DNA of 64,000 nt from Lachnospiraceae bacterium G41 (GTDB lineage: Bacteria; Bacillota; Clostridia; Lachnospirales; Lachnospiraceae), in the NCBI GenBank assembly GCA_900100245.1, contig FNEU01000002.1, positions 186,001-250,000 of the forward strand. The letters run 5' to 3'. Every line of letters begins with the position of its first letter. Within the stretch, counting starts at the first letter, position 1. Below are positions 51,355-59,429 of the stretch, piece by piece. The position numbers and the translations under genes were made by a program. The notes beneath the pieces are model-generated. The model saw only the letters and a program-made list of their open reading frames with translations, made no database searches and was not told the origin of the DNA.

Positions 51355-51882
51355 ATGGAAAAAGCAACGAGAAAAGAATTATTCAGAGTAGCGAAGGATA
51401 TGGCGCGGGCTCCATTTCACGGAACGTTTGACGGGCTGCCGTCCAATCTTGCGCCGATTGTGCGATTGTTTCCGACGTGGAGCGTCAAGGAAGCGGACGG
51501 GTTATGGTGCGCGGCGTTTGTGTATTATTGCTGCACGGAAGCGGGATTCGAGATTCCGTACAGACCCAATGAATGCAAAATCTGTCATCTGGCGGCATGC
51601 TTCGGTTGGGAGGAATTTGCCATCAACGATCAGCGGATTGAATACCATAGAGGCGCGGAAGAGTTTGTTCCGGAAGCGGGAGACATTGTCATTTATGACA
51701 GAGTATTCGAGAACAGAGAGCACGATCATATGGGGATCATCCTTGAGAAACGGGAGCATACGATTATTGCCGCGGAAGGAAATATTAACAACAAGTCCGG
51801 AATAATTGAGCGATCAATCGACGGACATATCCGGGCGTATATTCGAATTCCGGATGGATATCAATACAGTTCGGCAGAGTGA
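51355..51882 (+). CDS. CHAP-domain protein (putative cysteine amidase)
   Basis: Protein of 175 aa. The CHAP core is present: ADGLWCAAFVYYCCTEAGF with the catalytic Cys, GDIVIYDRVFENREHDHMGI with the catalytic His, and a following Asn/Asp region (IIAAEGNINNKSG). No signal peptide or cell-wall domain is visible, so it may act in the cytoplasm or be exported otherwise. GC is well above the local average (about 58% in one row counted), suggesting transfer. CHAP enzymes cleave peptidoglycan peptides or glutathionylspermidine. Confidence 0.8.
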   Translation: MEKATRKELFRVAKDMARAPFHGTFDGLPSNLAPIVRLFPTWSVKEADGLWCAAFVYYCCTEAGFEIPYRPNECKICHLAACFGWEEFAINDQRIEYHRGAEEFVPEAGDIVIYDRVFENREHDHMGIILEKREHTIIAAEGNINNKSGIIERSIDGHIRAYIRIPDGYQYSSAE

Positions 51883-51884
51883 CA

Positions 51885-51964
51885 GATTCGAGTTTGTCGG
51901 CATGAACGTTGCAACATAAAATCGGAAAATAATTTAGTTGAAATATTACAGTATTTCTAAATAG
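51885..51964 (+). repeat. Composite intergenic repeat, C, y and B parts
   Basis: AGATTCGAGTTTGTCGG (51885-51900), ATCGGAAAATAATTTAGTTG (51921-51940), AAATATTACAGTATTTCTAA (51941-51960). TTTAG-TT-GAAATA pairs with TATTTCTAAA around TTACAG. Nearest relative: 23465-23512. Confidence 0.72.
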
Positions 51965-51976
51965 AGACGAACTATT

Positions 51977-52432
51977 ATGACGATAGAATACAGACAAGCT
52001 GCATTAAAAGATGCAGAACTATTGATAAAAATATATAATGCCTCTTTTTATGATGATTACGTTCGATACGGATTTTGCCCGGGATATGGACAAACAAAAG
52101 AAAAGATGCAAGAGTCAATCAACAAATATCTGAAACATATCATAATATGTGATAATGAACCCGTTGGATGTGTTTCGTGTATAAAACTTGAGAATAGAGT
52201 GTATGAGGTTGGCTGTTTGTGTGTTGTTCCTGAGTATCAAGGTAAAGGGATTGGTACTCAAGCGATAAGATTTATTAAGTCATATTATGAAGATTGGGAA
52301 AGACTTACTCTGGTAACACCGATAGACAAGAAAGAAAATGTTAAGTTTTATACTGAGAAATGTGGTTTTAATATTGAATCAACTGAAAGCGACGGGAACG
52401 TAGAACTTTATAGGTTTGTTGCTGAAAGATAG
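51977..52432 (+). CDS. GNAT acetyltransferase, copy 2
   Basis: GNAT of 151 aa. VYEVGCLCVVPEYQGKGIGT is motif A, NVKFYTEKCGFNI motif B. Paralogue of the gene at 27876 (same length class, about 75-80% identical residues by eye). Here it lies 125 bases upstream of marR copy 2, while copy 1 lies downstream of the flavodoxin: the gene order is permuted. Substrate unknown. Confidence 0.87.
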   Translation: MTIEYRQAALKDAELLIKIYNASFYDDYVRYGFCPGYGQTKEKMQESINKYLKHIIICDNEPVGCVSCIKLENRVYEVGCLCVVPEYQGKGIGTQAIRFIKSYYEDWERLTLVTPIDKKENVKFYTEKCGFNIESTESDGNVELYRFVAER

Positions 52433-52440
52433 ATTGGAAA

Positions 52441-52460
52441 CTTTCAGTTTTGCTAAATAG
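52441..52460 (+). repeat. Composite intergenic repeat, B part
   Basis: CTTTCAGTTTTGCTAAATAG, close to 46436-46453. Confidence 0.6.
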
Positions 52461-52479
52461 AAAGAATCATAAATAGATG

Positions 52480-52535
52480 TTGACAGGAAATAGGTAATGT
52501 GTTACATTATTTTCAGAAATGTAACATGTTACCTA
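52480..52535 (+). promoter_or_regulatory. Promoter with palindromic operator for marR copy 2
   Basis: TTGACA (52480-52485), 17 bases, TACATT (52503-52508); inverted repeat arms ATAGGTAATGTGTTACATT (52490-52508) and AATGTAACATGTTACCTAT (52517-52535). Both copies of the operator are kept, which supports a functional role. Confidence 0.8.
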
Positions 52536-52557
52536 TTTTTTAATTGGAGAGAAACCT

Positions 52558-53037
52558 ATGAATTACAATAAAGAAATGAATAAAACTAATGTCGAATTTG
52601 GAGATATGCCTCCGCAGGCGTTTCTTTTAGGGTTGCTAAGCGCTTTTGACAACCGATACCAGGCGGCAGCAGATGAGTATTTAAAAGAAATAACATGGAA
52701 ACAGTTCTTTGCCATTATTTGTATCAATCTTTGCAAAGAAGCGCCTACAATTAATGAACTCTCTGATGTTATGGGCAGTTCCCATCAGAATGTAAAACAA
52801 ATCTTATTAAGGTTGGAGAAAAAGGGCTTTATAGCTACTTTTGAAGATGAAAAAGATAAAAGAAAACAACGTATTTACGTTACTGATGCAGCAAGAAATT
52901 TTTTGGAGACAAACGATAATAATGGACAACAGAGCCAATATGTGATTGGTCGTATTTTTGAAGGAATAGATGAAAAAAGCCTGATGACTACTATTCAAAC
53001 GATTATGAAAATGGAAAGGAATCTTAACGAATTATGA
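52558..53037 (+). CDS. MarR-family regulator, copy 2
   Basis: 159-aa winged-helix regulator almost identical to the copy at 27154. Recognition helix TINELSDVMGSSHQNVKQIL, wing EDEKDKRKQRIYV. It ends in an ATGA overlap with an intact flavodoxin gene, so the native unit is marR-flavodoxin, probably followed by the FMN-binding protein (3-base gap). The palindrome over its promoter is the likely binding site. Confidence 0.9.
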   Translation: MNYNKEMNKTNVEFGDMPPQAFLLGLLSAFDNRYQAAADEYLKEITWKQFFAIICINLCKEAPTINELSDVMGSSHQNVKQILLRLEKKGFIATFEDEKDKRKQRIYVTDAARNFLETNDNNGQQSQYVIGRIFEGIDEKSLMTTIQTIMKMERNLNEL

Positions 53038-53570
53038 AAACACTTATAGTATACACATCCCAAACAGGATTTACTCAAAGATATGCTGAATGGTTAGCGG
53101 AAGAAATGAAAGCGGATATCCTTAATCTTAAGGAAGCACAAAAGAAAGATGAAAAATATTTTGATTCTTATGATGCAATAATCTATGGCGGATGGGCAAT
53201 GGCGGGAACTGTTACAAAAGTAAAATGGTTTCTTGACAAGGCATCTTCATGGGAAGATAAGCGCCTTGCACTGTTTTGTGTCGGAGGAGGCCCCAATGAC
53301 AGTCCGGATATTGAGGTAATGTTTAATAAAACATTAAATGATAATCAGAAAAAACATATCAAAACTTTTTATTGTCAGGGAGGATTTAATTATGAAAAGA
53401 TGAATGCCCCCTCAAAGATGGCAATGAAGATGTTTGTATCCTCACAAAAAAGAAAGAAAAATCAAACAGAAGATGAAAAGAAAATGGTGGAGATGATTTC
53501 TTCTTCGTATGATATTTCGGATAAGAAATTCATTGCTCCTATTGTTGAATATTTTGAGAGTGAGAATTAG
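53034..53570 (+). CDS. Flavodoxin-domain protein, intact
   Basis: Flavodoxin-like protein of 178 aa with the FMN phosphate loop TSQTGFTQR, the second FMN loop YGGWAMAGTVTKVKWF, and a further FCVGGGPNDSPDIE loop. It is longer than short-chain flavodoxins and resembles HemG-type protoporphyrinogen oxidase-like proteins. Overlaps marR by 4 bases. Redox stress or flavin metabolism is the probable theme with the FMN-binding protein. Confidence 0.87.
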   Translation: MKTLIVYTSQTGFTQRYAEWLAEEMKADILNLKEAQKKDEKYFDSYDAIIYGGWAMAGTVTKVKWFLDKASSWEDKRLALFCVGGGPNDSPDIEVMFNKTLNDNQKKHIKTFYCQGGFNYEKMNAPSKMAMKMFVSSQKRKKNQTEDEKKMVEMISSSYDISDKKFIAPIVEYFESEN

Positions 53571-53573
53571 ATT

Positions 53574-53981
53574 ATGAAAAAAGTTATAAAGATTATATTG
53601 GCAGTTTTGGGCTGTTTAATCCTATTATTGGCAGTGCTTATTTTATCTCTTGTTTTTATGACCGTGAATCATATGAAAAAGCAGGTTAACAGCTTTGACA
53701 GAACAAGAATAGAAATATCACAGGTTCAGGATGGAGTATACGAGGGCAAAAGTGAAACCGACCTTGTAAAAGTTGAAGTAAGGGTTACGGTATCGAACGG
53801 AGAAATAACAAATATAGATTTACTTAAGCATGAATGCGGTTTGGGCAAACCGGCGGAAGAAATGATTCCGACAATGATTCAAAAGAATGATGTAGAAGTG
53901 GACGCGATAACAAGTGCCACTTATTCAAGCGAAGTGATAAAAGATGCAATCCGCAATGCTCTTCGAAACGGAATAGAATAA
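53574..53981 (+). CDS. FMN-binding domain protein, membrane anchored
   Basis: Protein of 135 aa. One N-terminal helix (about residues 5-30, with an LILLLAVLILSLVFM run) anchors an FMN_bind domain outside the membrane: DGVYEGKSETDLVKVEVRVT, then EVDAITSATYSS, which fits the covalent flavinylation motif D-x-x-[ST]-[SG]-AT. Proteins of this type carry electrons across the membrane in anaerobes. It starts 3 bases after the flavodoxin gene. Confidence 0.87.
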   Translation: MKKVIKIILAVLGCLILLLAVLILSLVFMTVNHMKKQVNSFDRTRIEISQVQDGVYEGKSETDLVKVEVRVTVSNGEITNIDLLKHECGLGKPAEEMIPTMIQKNDVEVDAITSATYSSEVIKDAIRNALRNGIE

Positions 53982-54043
53982 GTTGAATCGGAAAACGAAT
54001 TTGCAGAAATTATAAAGATAGAAGATAAAACCGGGGATGACAA

Positions 54044-54613
54044 ATGAAAGAACTATTGTCTTTATTTTTTACATTTGCACGCATAGGTGCGTTTACTTTT
54101 GGTGGCGGTTATGCAATGATATCGCTTATTGAACATACCTGTGTAGAAAAGAATAAATGGATTACGCATGATGAAATGATGGAAATTACGGTTATAGCGG
54201 AATCCACACCGGGACCGATTGCCATAAACCTTGCAACGTATGTCGGATATAAAAAAAGAAAATTTTTAGGATCTGTTGTTGCCACGCTTGGCATGGTTCT
54301 TCCATCATTTATAATCATATTCGTTATTTCATTGTTCCTGGACCACTTCCTTGAAATTGCATGGATTGCCGGAGCATTTAAAGGGATAAAAATAGCCGTT
54401 GGGATATTGATAGTTGATGCAGCAGTCAAGATGCTTTCCAAAGGTAAATGGAGGGCATGGCAAATTGTAATATTAATTGTTTCTCTTTTAGGAATTCTGA
54501 TAATAAGTGCATTATCGCTGCATATATCTTCACTGGTGTTGATGGCTTTGGCCGCTCTTGTCGGACTCCTGACATTTTTTGTAAATAAAAAAATGAAAAA
54601 GGAGGCTGATTAG
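54044..54613 (+). CDS. Chromate-transporter family protein, first half
   Basis: CHR-family membrane protein of 189 aa, N-terminal type: FTFARIGAFTFGGGYAMISL, then WITHDEMMEITVIAESTPGP and IAINLATYVGYKKR, the conserved CHR core. About six helices. It forms a pair with the next gene, as split short-chain CHR transporters do. Chromate or another oxyanion may be the substrate. GGGGATGAC precedes the ATG. Confidence 0.92.
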   Translation: MKELLSLFFTFARIGAFTFGGGYAMISLIEHTCVEKNKWITHDEMMEITVIAESTPGPIAINLATYVGYKKRKFLGSVVATLGMVLPSFIIIFVISLFLDHFLEIAWIAGAFKGIKIAVGILIVDAAVKMLSKGKWRAWQIVILIVSLLGILIISALSLHISSLVLMALAALVGLLTFFVNKKMKKEAD

Positions 54614-54616
54614 AAA

Positions 54617-55180
54617 ATGGTTTATCTGGATTTGTTAATCGGTTTCCTTAAAGTCGGATTGTTTTCATTCGGAGGGGGATATGTTTCCATAGCGCTCATA
54701 AAAGAGATTGTTGCCTCTCACGGGTGGATGGATGAAGAGACGCTGATGTATATGATAGCCGTCAGTGAGAGTACACCCGGACCGCTGATGGTGAACCTTG
54801 CGACATACATCGGCAGTTCAAAAGGCGGAATTCTCGGCGCTCTTATAGCGACATCGGCTGTTGTGCTTCCGGCGTATGTAATTATTATTTTAATTATTTT
54901 ACTGTTAAAAGGTTTAATGAAAAACAAGGCTTTCCAATCGGTTTTTGACGGATTAAAGCCTTGCGTTATCGGTATTATATTTGCAACAGGCCTGTCTGTG
55001 GTGTGGAACAATCTGAATATTCAAATCGGAACAAGTTTTGATTATACTGCAGGTATGCTGACGGTTATTCTTGCAGCAATTTATTTCGGATCAAGAAAGA
55101 TAATAAAAAAAGGCATGTCGCCAATTCTGTTAATTGTGATTTCCGGAGTTGTCGGAATAATGGTTTACGGATTCAAATAA
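54617..55180 (+). CDS. Chromate-transporter family protein, second half
   Basis: 187-aa partner of the previous gene, with the same core: FLKVGLFSFGGGYVSIALIK, then WMDEETLMYMIAVSESTPGP and LMVNLATYIGSSKGG. AAGGAGG site and a 3-base gap indicate translational coupling and a heteromeric transporter. Followed by a strong terminator and the tRNA-Glu gene on the other strand. Confidence 0.92.
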   Translation: MVYLDLLIGFLKVGLFSFGGGYVSIALIKEIVASHGWMDEETLMYMIAVSESTPGPLMVNLATYIGSSKGGILGALIATSAVVLPAYVIIILIILLLKGLMKNKAFQSVFDGLKPCVIGIIFATGLSVVWNNLNIQIGTSFDYTAGMLTVILAAIYFGSRKIIKKGMSPILLIVISGVVGIMVYGFK

Positions 55181-55183
55181 CAC

Positions 55184-55218
55184 AAAAACCCGCAAACGAT
55201 ATGTTTACGGGTTTTTCT
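55184..55218 (+). terminator. Terminator after the chromate-transporter pair
   Basis: AAAACCCG-C-AAAC / GTTT-A-CGGGTTTT stem (one mismatch), GATAT loop, T-tract. Confidence 0.85.
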
Positions 55219-55223
55219 TTGCG

Positions 55224-55295
55224 CAGCTCGTAGCGGAATCGAACCGCTGATTCTGCCGTGAGAGGGCAGCGTCTTAACCGCTTGACCAACGAGCC
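55224..55295 (-). tRNA. tRNA-Glu, anticodon CTC
   Basis: Read on the minus strand: acceptor arm GGCTCGT pairing ACGAGCT (one G-U), D-arm with GGTTAAGAC, anticodon stem CTGCC/GGCAG around loop CTCTCAC (anticodon CTC, reads GAG), T-arm AGCGG-TTCGATT-CCGCT. 72 nt; CCA not encoded. Its 3' end faces the accessory region. Confidence 0.95.
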
Positions 55296-55386
55296 ATTTA
55301 AAACTAGCAAAAACTATTCTATTATAACGGGGTAAAAAAAGCAAGTGTTTTTTATTTTTCTTATTATACCCCTGTTTCTACCGGTA

Positions 55387-56562
55387 TTAAGAGTTCCTTG
55401 AAGCGCTTCTTCTGTCGTGATTTTTGTAATAGTTTTCCTTGTCTATATACATAAGAGAGTCAATGTTATTAAGGAAATCAGATACATCACCCTTTGAAAA
55501 ATCATATAAAGCAGTACCGATAGCTGCCGAAAGAGCATAGGGTTTTCCGGCGGTATTATTAAATCTCTCAAAAGATTCCAATATTTTATTTTTATAAGAT
55601 AATAATTCGTCTTCGGATGATGTTTTTATAATGATTACGAATTCATCGCCCGCAAAACGAATAATGGAACCGTTGGAGGAGATGACTTCTTTTAGGATGT
55701 TTGCAACGCTTTTTAATGCGATATCGCCTTCTTCGTGAGAATAAAGATCGTTGATGCTCTTAAATCCGTTCATATCAAGCATCATCGAACCGATGGTACC
55801 TTTGCTCTTGGATTTAAAGTCTTTTTTGATTTCATCGAGAAAATATCTGTTATAAACGCCGGTCAGTTTGTCGATGAAAATGTTTTCGTTCTGAAGACAT
55901 AAAACGATACTGCATACCGCTATGCCGATGCTCGGCCAGATAACCGATACGCCGTAGGTAAAGCCCTGTATTAAAGTTCCTAAAAGAATCGGAACCAAAA
56001 ACTGCCATGCAGGGAAAAATCTTAATATTCTGCCTCTTAATTTGGCCAAAAGGAAAACAAACAGACCATAGGCCATAAGTCCCGCTTCTATAACGATATA
56101 CATCCAGAAAAGGGATTTTCTTTCGTAAATGTTGTCGGAAGAAATTTCGAATATGATAGGGTTGAAGAAATTAATAACCAGCATAATCATTTCGATTACG
56201 ATTAAAGTTAAAATAACATATATCTGAATTCGGGAAAGTTTCTTGTTGATATGGCTCGTTAATATTGCTGCGTAGCAGGGACCGATGATAACGTCTAACG
56301 AAAACAGAATGGTGTTTAAGAAGAAAAGACAATAATGAATGCCTGTACCGGGAAGGCCTTCACAAACAAAAGAAAGCGGTTCGATAAAGCAACCCGCGAG
56401 TACAGAAAGAATCATCAAAAGAACCAGATTTCCTTCGTGCTTCTTAACCCTGACAATCCAGCCGCGACTGAAAAGCAGCGCTATCATTAAGATAACACCG
56501 AAGAAATTGGTTATAAAAATAGAAGTTAAATTTAACCCCGTTACAGGGTTCACCCAATGCAT
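55387..56562 (-). CDS. Membrane-bound diguanylate cyclase (GGDEF)
   Basis: c-di-GMP synthase of 391 aa. Seven to eight N-terminal helices (residues 1-215) form a sensor-like membrane domain; the C-terminal part is a GGDEF domain: DKLTGVYNRYFLDEI, DMNGFKSINDLYSHEEGD and RFAGDEFVII. The active site reads AGDEF rather than GGDEF, a variant that is usually active. There is no clear RxxD inhibitory site five residues before it (SSNGSIIR). AAAGGAGC upstream. Single gene. Confidence 0.9.
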   Translation of the reverse strand: MHWVNPVTGLNLTSIFITNFFGVILMIALLFSRGWIVRVKKHEGNLVLLMILSVLAGCFIEPLSFVCEGLPGTGIHYCLFFLNTILFSLDVIIGPCYAAILTSHINKKLSRIQIYVILTLIVIEMIMLVINFFNPIIFEISSDNIYERKSLFWMYIVIEAGLMAYGLFVFLLAKLRGRILRFFPAWQFLVPILLGTLIQGFTYGVSVIWPSIGIAVCSIVLCLQNENIFIDKLTGVYNRYFLDEIKKDFKSKSKGTIGSMMLDMNGFKSINDLYSHEEGDIALKSVANILKEVISSNGSIIRFAGDEFVIIIKTSSEDELLSYKNKILESFERFNNTAGKPYALSAAIGTALYDFSKGDVSDFLNNIDSLMYIDKENYYKNHDRRSASRNS

Positions 56563-56702
56563 ATAAGCTCCTTTTTAATTACACCAAGAAAAATTATACA
56601 TAGGCAAAGTGACATAGTCAATTTACAATTTGTAAATAAGGCGTTTTTGACTTATAATCTTTGAGTAGACAATACAAAAAACATATCTTTTAAGAGTTAA
56701 CA

Positions 56703-58046
56703 GTGAAAAAGAATCAGAAACATATTATCTCCGCAGTCGAGCCCGGTTCCATCGCTGAGGAAATCGGTCTAGAAAAAGGAGACGAGCTTTTAAAAATAAA
56801 TAATGTTGAAATAAAAGACATCTTAGATTACATGTTTCTTGTTCAGGATGATGAGATAGTTTTAAACGTACGCACCAAACAGGGCGAGATTTGTGATGTT
56901 GAAATAGAAAAAGATGCGTACGAAGATCTCGGAATTGTTTTCGAAAACGATTTCATGGACGAATACAGATCCTGCAGAAATAAATGCATTTTCTGTTTTA
57001 TTGATCAGCTTCCGCCGGGAATGAGAGACACGCTTTATTTTAAGGATGATGATGACAGACTGTCTTTCCTGCAGGGAAACTATGTCACGCTGACCAACAT
57101 GGATGATGACGAACTTGATCGTATTATAAGATACCGTCTTGAACCCATAAACATTTCTTTTCAGACCATGAATCCCGAACTTCGCTGCAAGATGCTTAAC
57201 AACCGTTTTGCAGGTGAGGCATTAAAGAAAGCAAAGAAGCTTTATGAAGCAGGAATTATAATGAACGGTCAGATAGTGCTTTGCAAGGGCTATAATGACG
57301 GCGAGGAGCTCGAATACTCTTTATCGGAGTTATACAAATATCTTCCCGTGCTTGAAAGTGTATCGGTTGTTCCCGTCGGTTTGTCCAAACACAGGGAAGG
57401 ACTGACAAAGCTCGAGCCTTTTACGAAGGAAGATGCCAAGGCTTTAATTAAAACCGTCAAAAGATGGCAGGACAAGGCATACGAGGAGTTTGGCATTCAT
57501 TTCGTGCATGCATCGGATGAGTGGTATCTTTTAGCAGGAGAGGAATTACCCGAGCCCGAGACATACGACGGATATCTTCAGCTTGAAAACGGCGTCGGAA
57601 TGATAACGAGCGAACGTGAAGACTTTTATCCTGTTTACAATGAGTTCCGAGAAAGCTATAAGAGCAATCCAAATCATAAAAGAGTCAAAATAACCTGCGC
57701 CACAGGAAAGTTTGCCTACGGACTTGTACAGGAACTCGCCAGAAGAATGGAAGAGGTGTTGGACAATCTTGAAATAGATGTGGTTGCAATAAGAAATGAC
57801 TTTTTCGGAGAAATGATTACCGTTACAGGGCTTATTACGGCCACGGATTTAATGGCACAGCTAAAGGATAAGGACCTGGGCGATTCCCTGCTTATACACG
57901 AATGTATGATGCGTTCGGGAGAGGAAGTCTTTCTGGACGATTATACCCTAAAGGATGTGTCGTCGACTTTACAAGTAAATATCGATATTGTAAAATCAAA
58001 CGTAGGCTTTTTTGATACAGTCTTAAATATTTACAATAGATATTAA
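56703..58046 (+). CDS. DUF512-family radical-SAM-like protein with PDZ domain
   Basis: Protein of 447 aa in three parts: an N-terminal PDZ domain (ISAVEPGSIAEEIGLEKGDE), a radical-SAM-like core with Cys cluster CRNKCIFCF followed by IDQLPPGMRDTLYFKDDDDR and NYVTLTN, and the C-terminal DUF512 region (VTGLITATDLM). The CxxxCxxCF spacing fits a 4Fe-4S cluster. GTG start at 56703. Always next to der/engA in Clostridia, as here. The reaction is unknown; a tRNA or membrane lipid-related role has been suggested only by context. Confidence 0.9.
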   Translation: MKKNQKHIISAVEPGSIAEEIGLEKGDELLKINNVEIKDILDYMFLVQDDEIVLNVRTKQGEICDVEIEKDAYEDLGIVFENDFMDEYRSCRNKCIFCFIDQLPPGMRDTLYFKDDDDRLSFLQGNYVTLTNMDDDELDRIIRYRLEPINISFQTMNPELRCKMLNNRFAGEALKKAKKLYEAGIIMNGQIVLCKGYNDGEELEYSLSELYKYLPVLESVSVVPVGLSKHREGLTKLEPFTKEDAKALIKTVKRWQDKAYEEFGIHFVHASDEWYLLAGEELPEPETYDGYLQLENGVGMITSEREDFYPVYNEFRESYKSNPNHKRVKITCATGKFAYGLVQELARRMEEVLDNLEIDVVAIRNDFFGEMITVTGLITATDLMAQLKDKDLGDSLLIHECMMRSGEEVFLDDYTLKDVSSTLQVNIDIVKSNVGFFDTVLNIYNRY

Positions 58047-58066
58047 ACTGATTATTTAGGTGAAAA

Positions 58067-59404
58067 ATGAGTAAAAATAAAAGAAGACCGATAGTTGCGG
58101 TTGTAGGACGACCGAATGTCGGCAAATCGACTTTGTTTAACTGCCTCGCAGGCGAGCGTATTTCCATCGTAAAAGATACGCCCGGCGTTACCAGAGACAG
58201 AATATATGCAGATGTAACATGGCTAGATACAAGCTTTACTTTAATCGACACAGGCGGAATCGAACCCGATTCGAAGGATGTTATCCTTTCACAGATGAGG
58301 GAACAGGCGCAGATAGCGATTGATACCGCAGATGTTATTATTTTTTTAGTGGATGTAAAGCAGGGACTTCAGGATGCGGATCTTAACGTGGCCAATATGC
58401 TTCGTAAGAGCAAAAAGCCTGTTGTTCTTGTAGTCAATAAAGTAGATTCTTTTGAAAAATTCGGTAATGACGTATACGAATTTTACAATCTCGGAATCGG
58501 TGAGCCTTTCCCTATCAGCAGTGTAAATAAGCTGGGACTCGGAGAAATGCTCGACGAGGTTATTTCCCATTTTGACGACAGCCTTTATACGGAAGAAGAG
58601 GATGACAGACCGAAGGTTGCCATTGTTGGTAAGCCAAATGTAGGCAAGTCCTCAATCATTAATAAGCTTATCGGTGAGAAGAGAGTTATTGTGTCCGATA
58701 TAGCAGGTACGACACGTGATGCTGTAGATACGCAGGTTAAATACAACGGTAAAGAGTATGTTTTAATCGATACCGCAGGCCTTCGTAAGAAAAGCAAAAT
58801 AAACGATGAGCTCGAACATTTTATGATTGTTCGTACTGTAGCTGCTGTAGAACGTTGTGATGTCTGCGTACTCGTAATCGATGCTACCGAAGGAATTACT
58901 TCGCAGGATGCGAAAATCGCAGGTATTGCTCACGAACGCGGTAAAGCAATGATTATTGCGGTTAATAAATGGGACGCCATAGAAAAAGACAACAAGACAA
59001 CGAATGAATTTACCAAAGAAATAAGAACCGTGCTTTCATACATGCCTTATGCAGAGATTCTTTTCGTATCGGCAGAAACGGGCCAGAGACTTCCGAAGCT
59101 CTTTGAAACCATCGATATGGTTATGGAAAATCATGCTATGAGAGTTCAGACCGGTGTTCTAAATGAAATTATGGTTGAGGCCGTTGCAATGCAGCAGCCG
59201 CCTACGGATAAGGGAAAGAGACTTAAACTTTTCTATATCACGCAGGTTGCGGTTAAGCCTCCGACATTCGTTATATTTGTAAACGACAAAGAGCTGATGC
59301 ATTTCTCGTATACAAGATACATAGAAAATAAAATCAGAGACACGTTCGGATTTAGGGGTACACCTCTTAAATTCATTATCAGAGAACGTCAGGAAGATAA
59401 ATAA
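58067..59404 (+). CDS. der: Ribosome biogenesis GTPase Der (EngA)
   Basis: Essential double-GTPase of 50S assembly, 445 aa. Domain 1: [14 protein letters not shown] and DTGG, NKVD. Domain 2: [24 protein letters not shown]-terminal KH-like domain ([14 protein letters not shown]) follows. Starts 20 bases after the DUF512 gene. Confidence 0.98.
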   Translation: MSKNKRRPIVAVVGRPNVGKSTLFNCLAGERISIVKDTPGVTRDRIYADVTWLDTSFTLIDTGGIEPDSKDVILSQMREQAQIAIDTADVIIFLVDVKQGLQDADLNVANMLRKSKKPVVLVVNKVDSFEKFGNDVYEFYNLGIGEPFPISSVNKLGLGEMLDEVISHFDDSLYTEEEDDRPKVAIVGKPNVGKSSIINKLIGEKRVIVSDIAGTTRDAVDTQVKYNGKEYVLIDTAGLRKKSKINDELEHFMIVRTVAAVERCDVCVLVIDATEGITSQDAKIAGIAHERGKAMIIAVNKWDAIEKDNKTTNEFTKEIRTVLSYMPYAEILFVSAETGQRLPKLFETIDMVMENHAMRVQTGVLNEIMVEAVAMQQPPTDKGKRLKLFYITQVAVKPPTFVIFVNDKELMHFSYTRYIENKIRDTFGFRGTPLKFIIRERQEDK

Positions 59405-59429
59405 TATATGTTCGAAAGGATATTAAGGA

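Noticed and set aside
22472-52460. Classical integron with attC sites
   Set aside because: The spacers do not share paired RYYYAAC/GTTRRRY core sites; only an isolated GTTAAGC at 49559 matches, and there is no intI-like gene.
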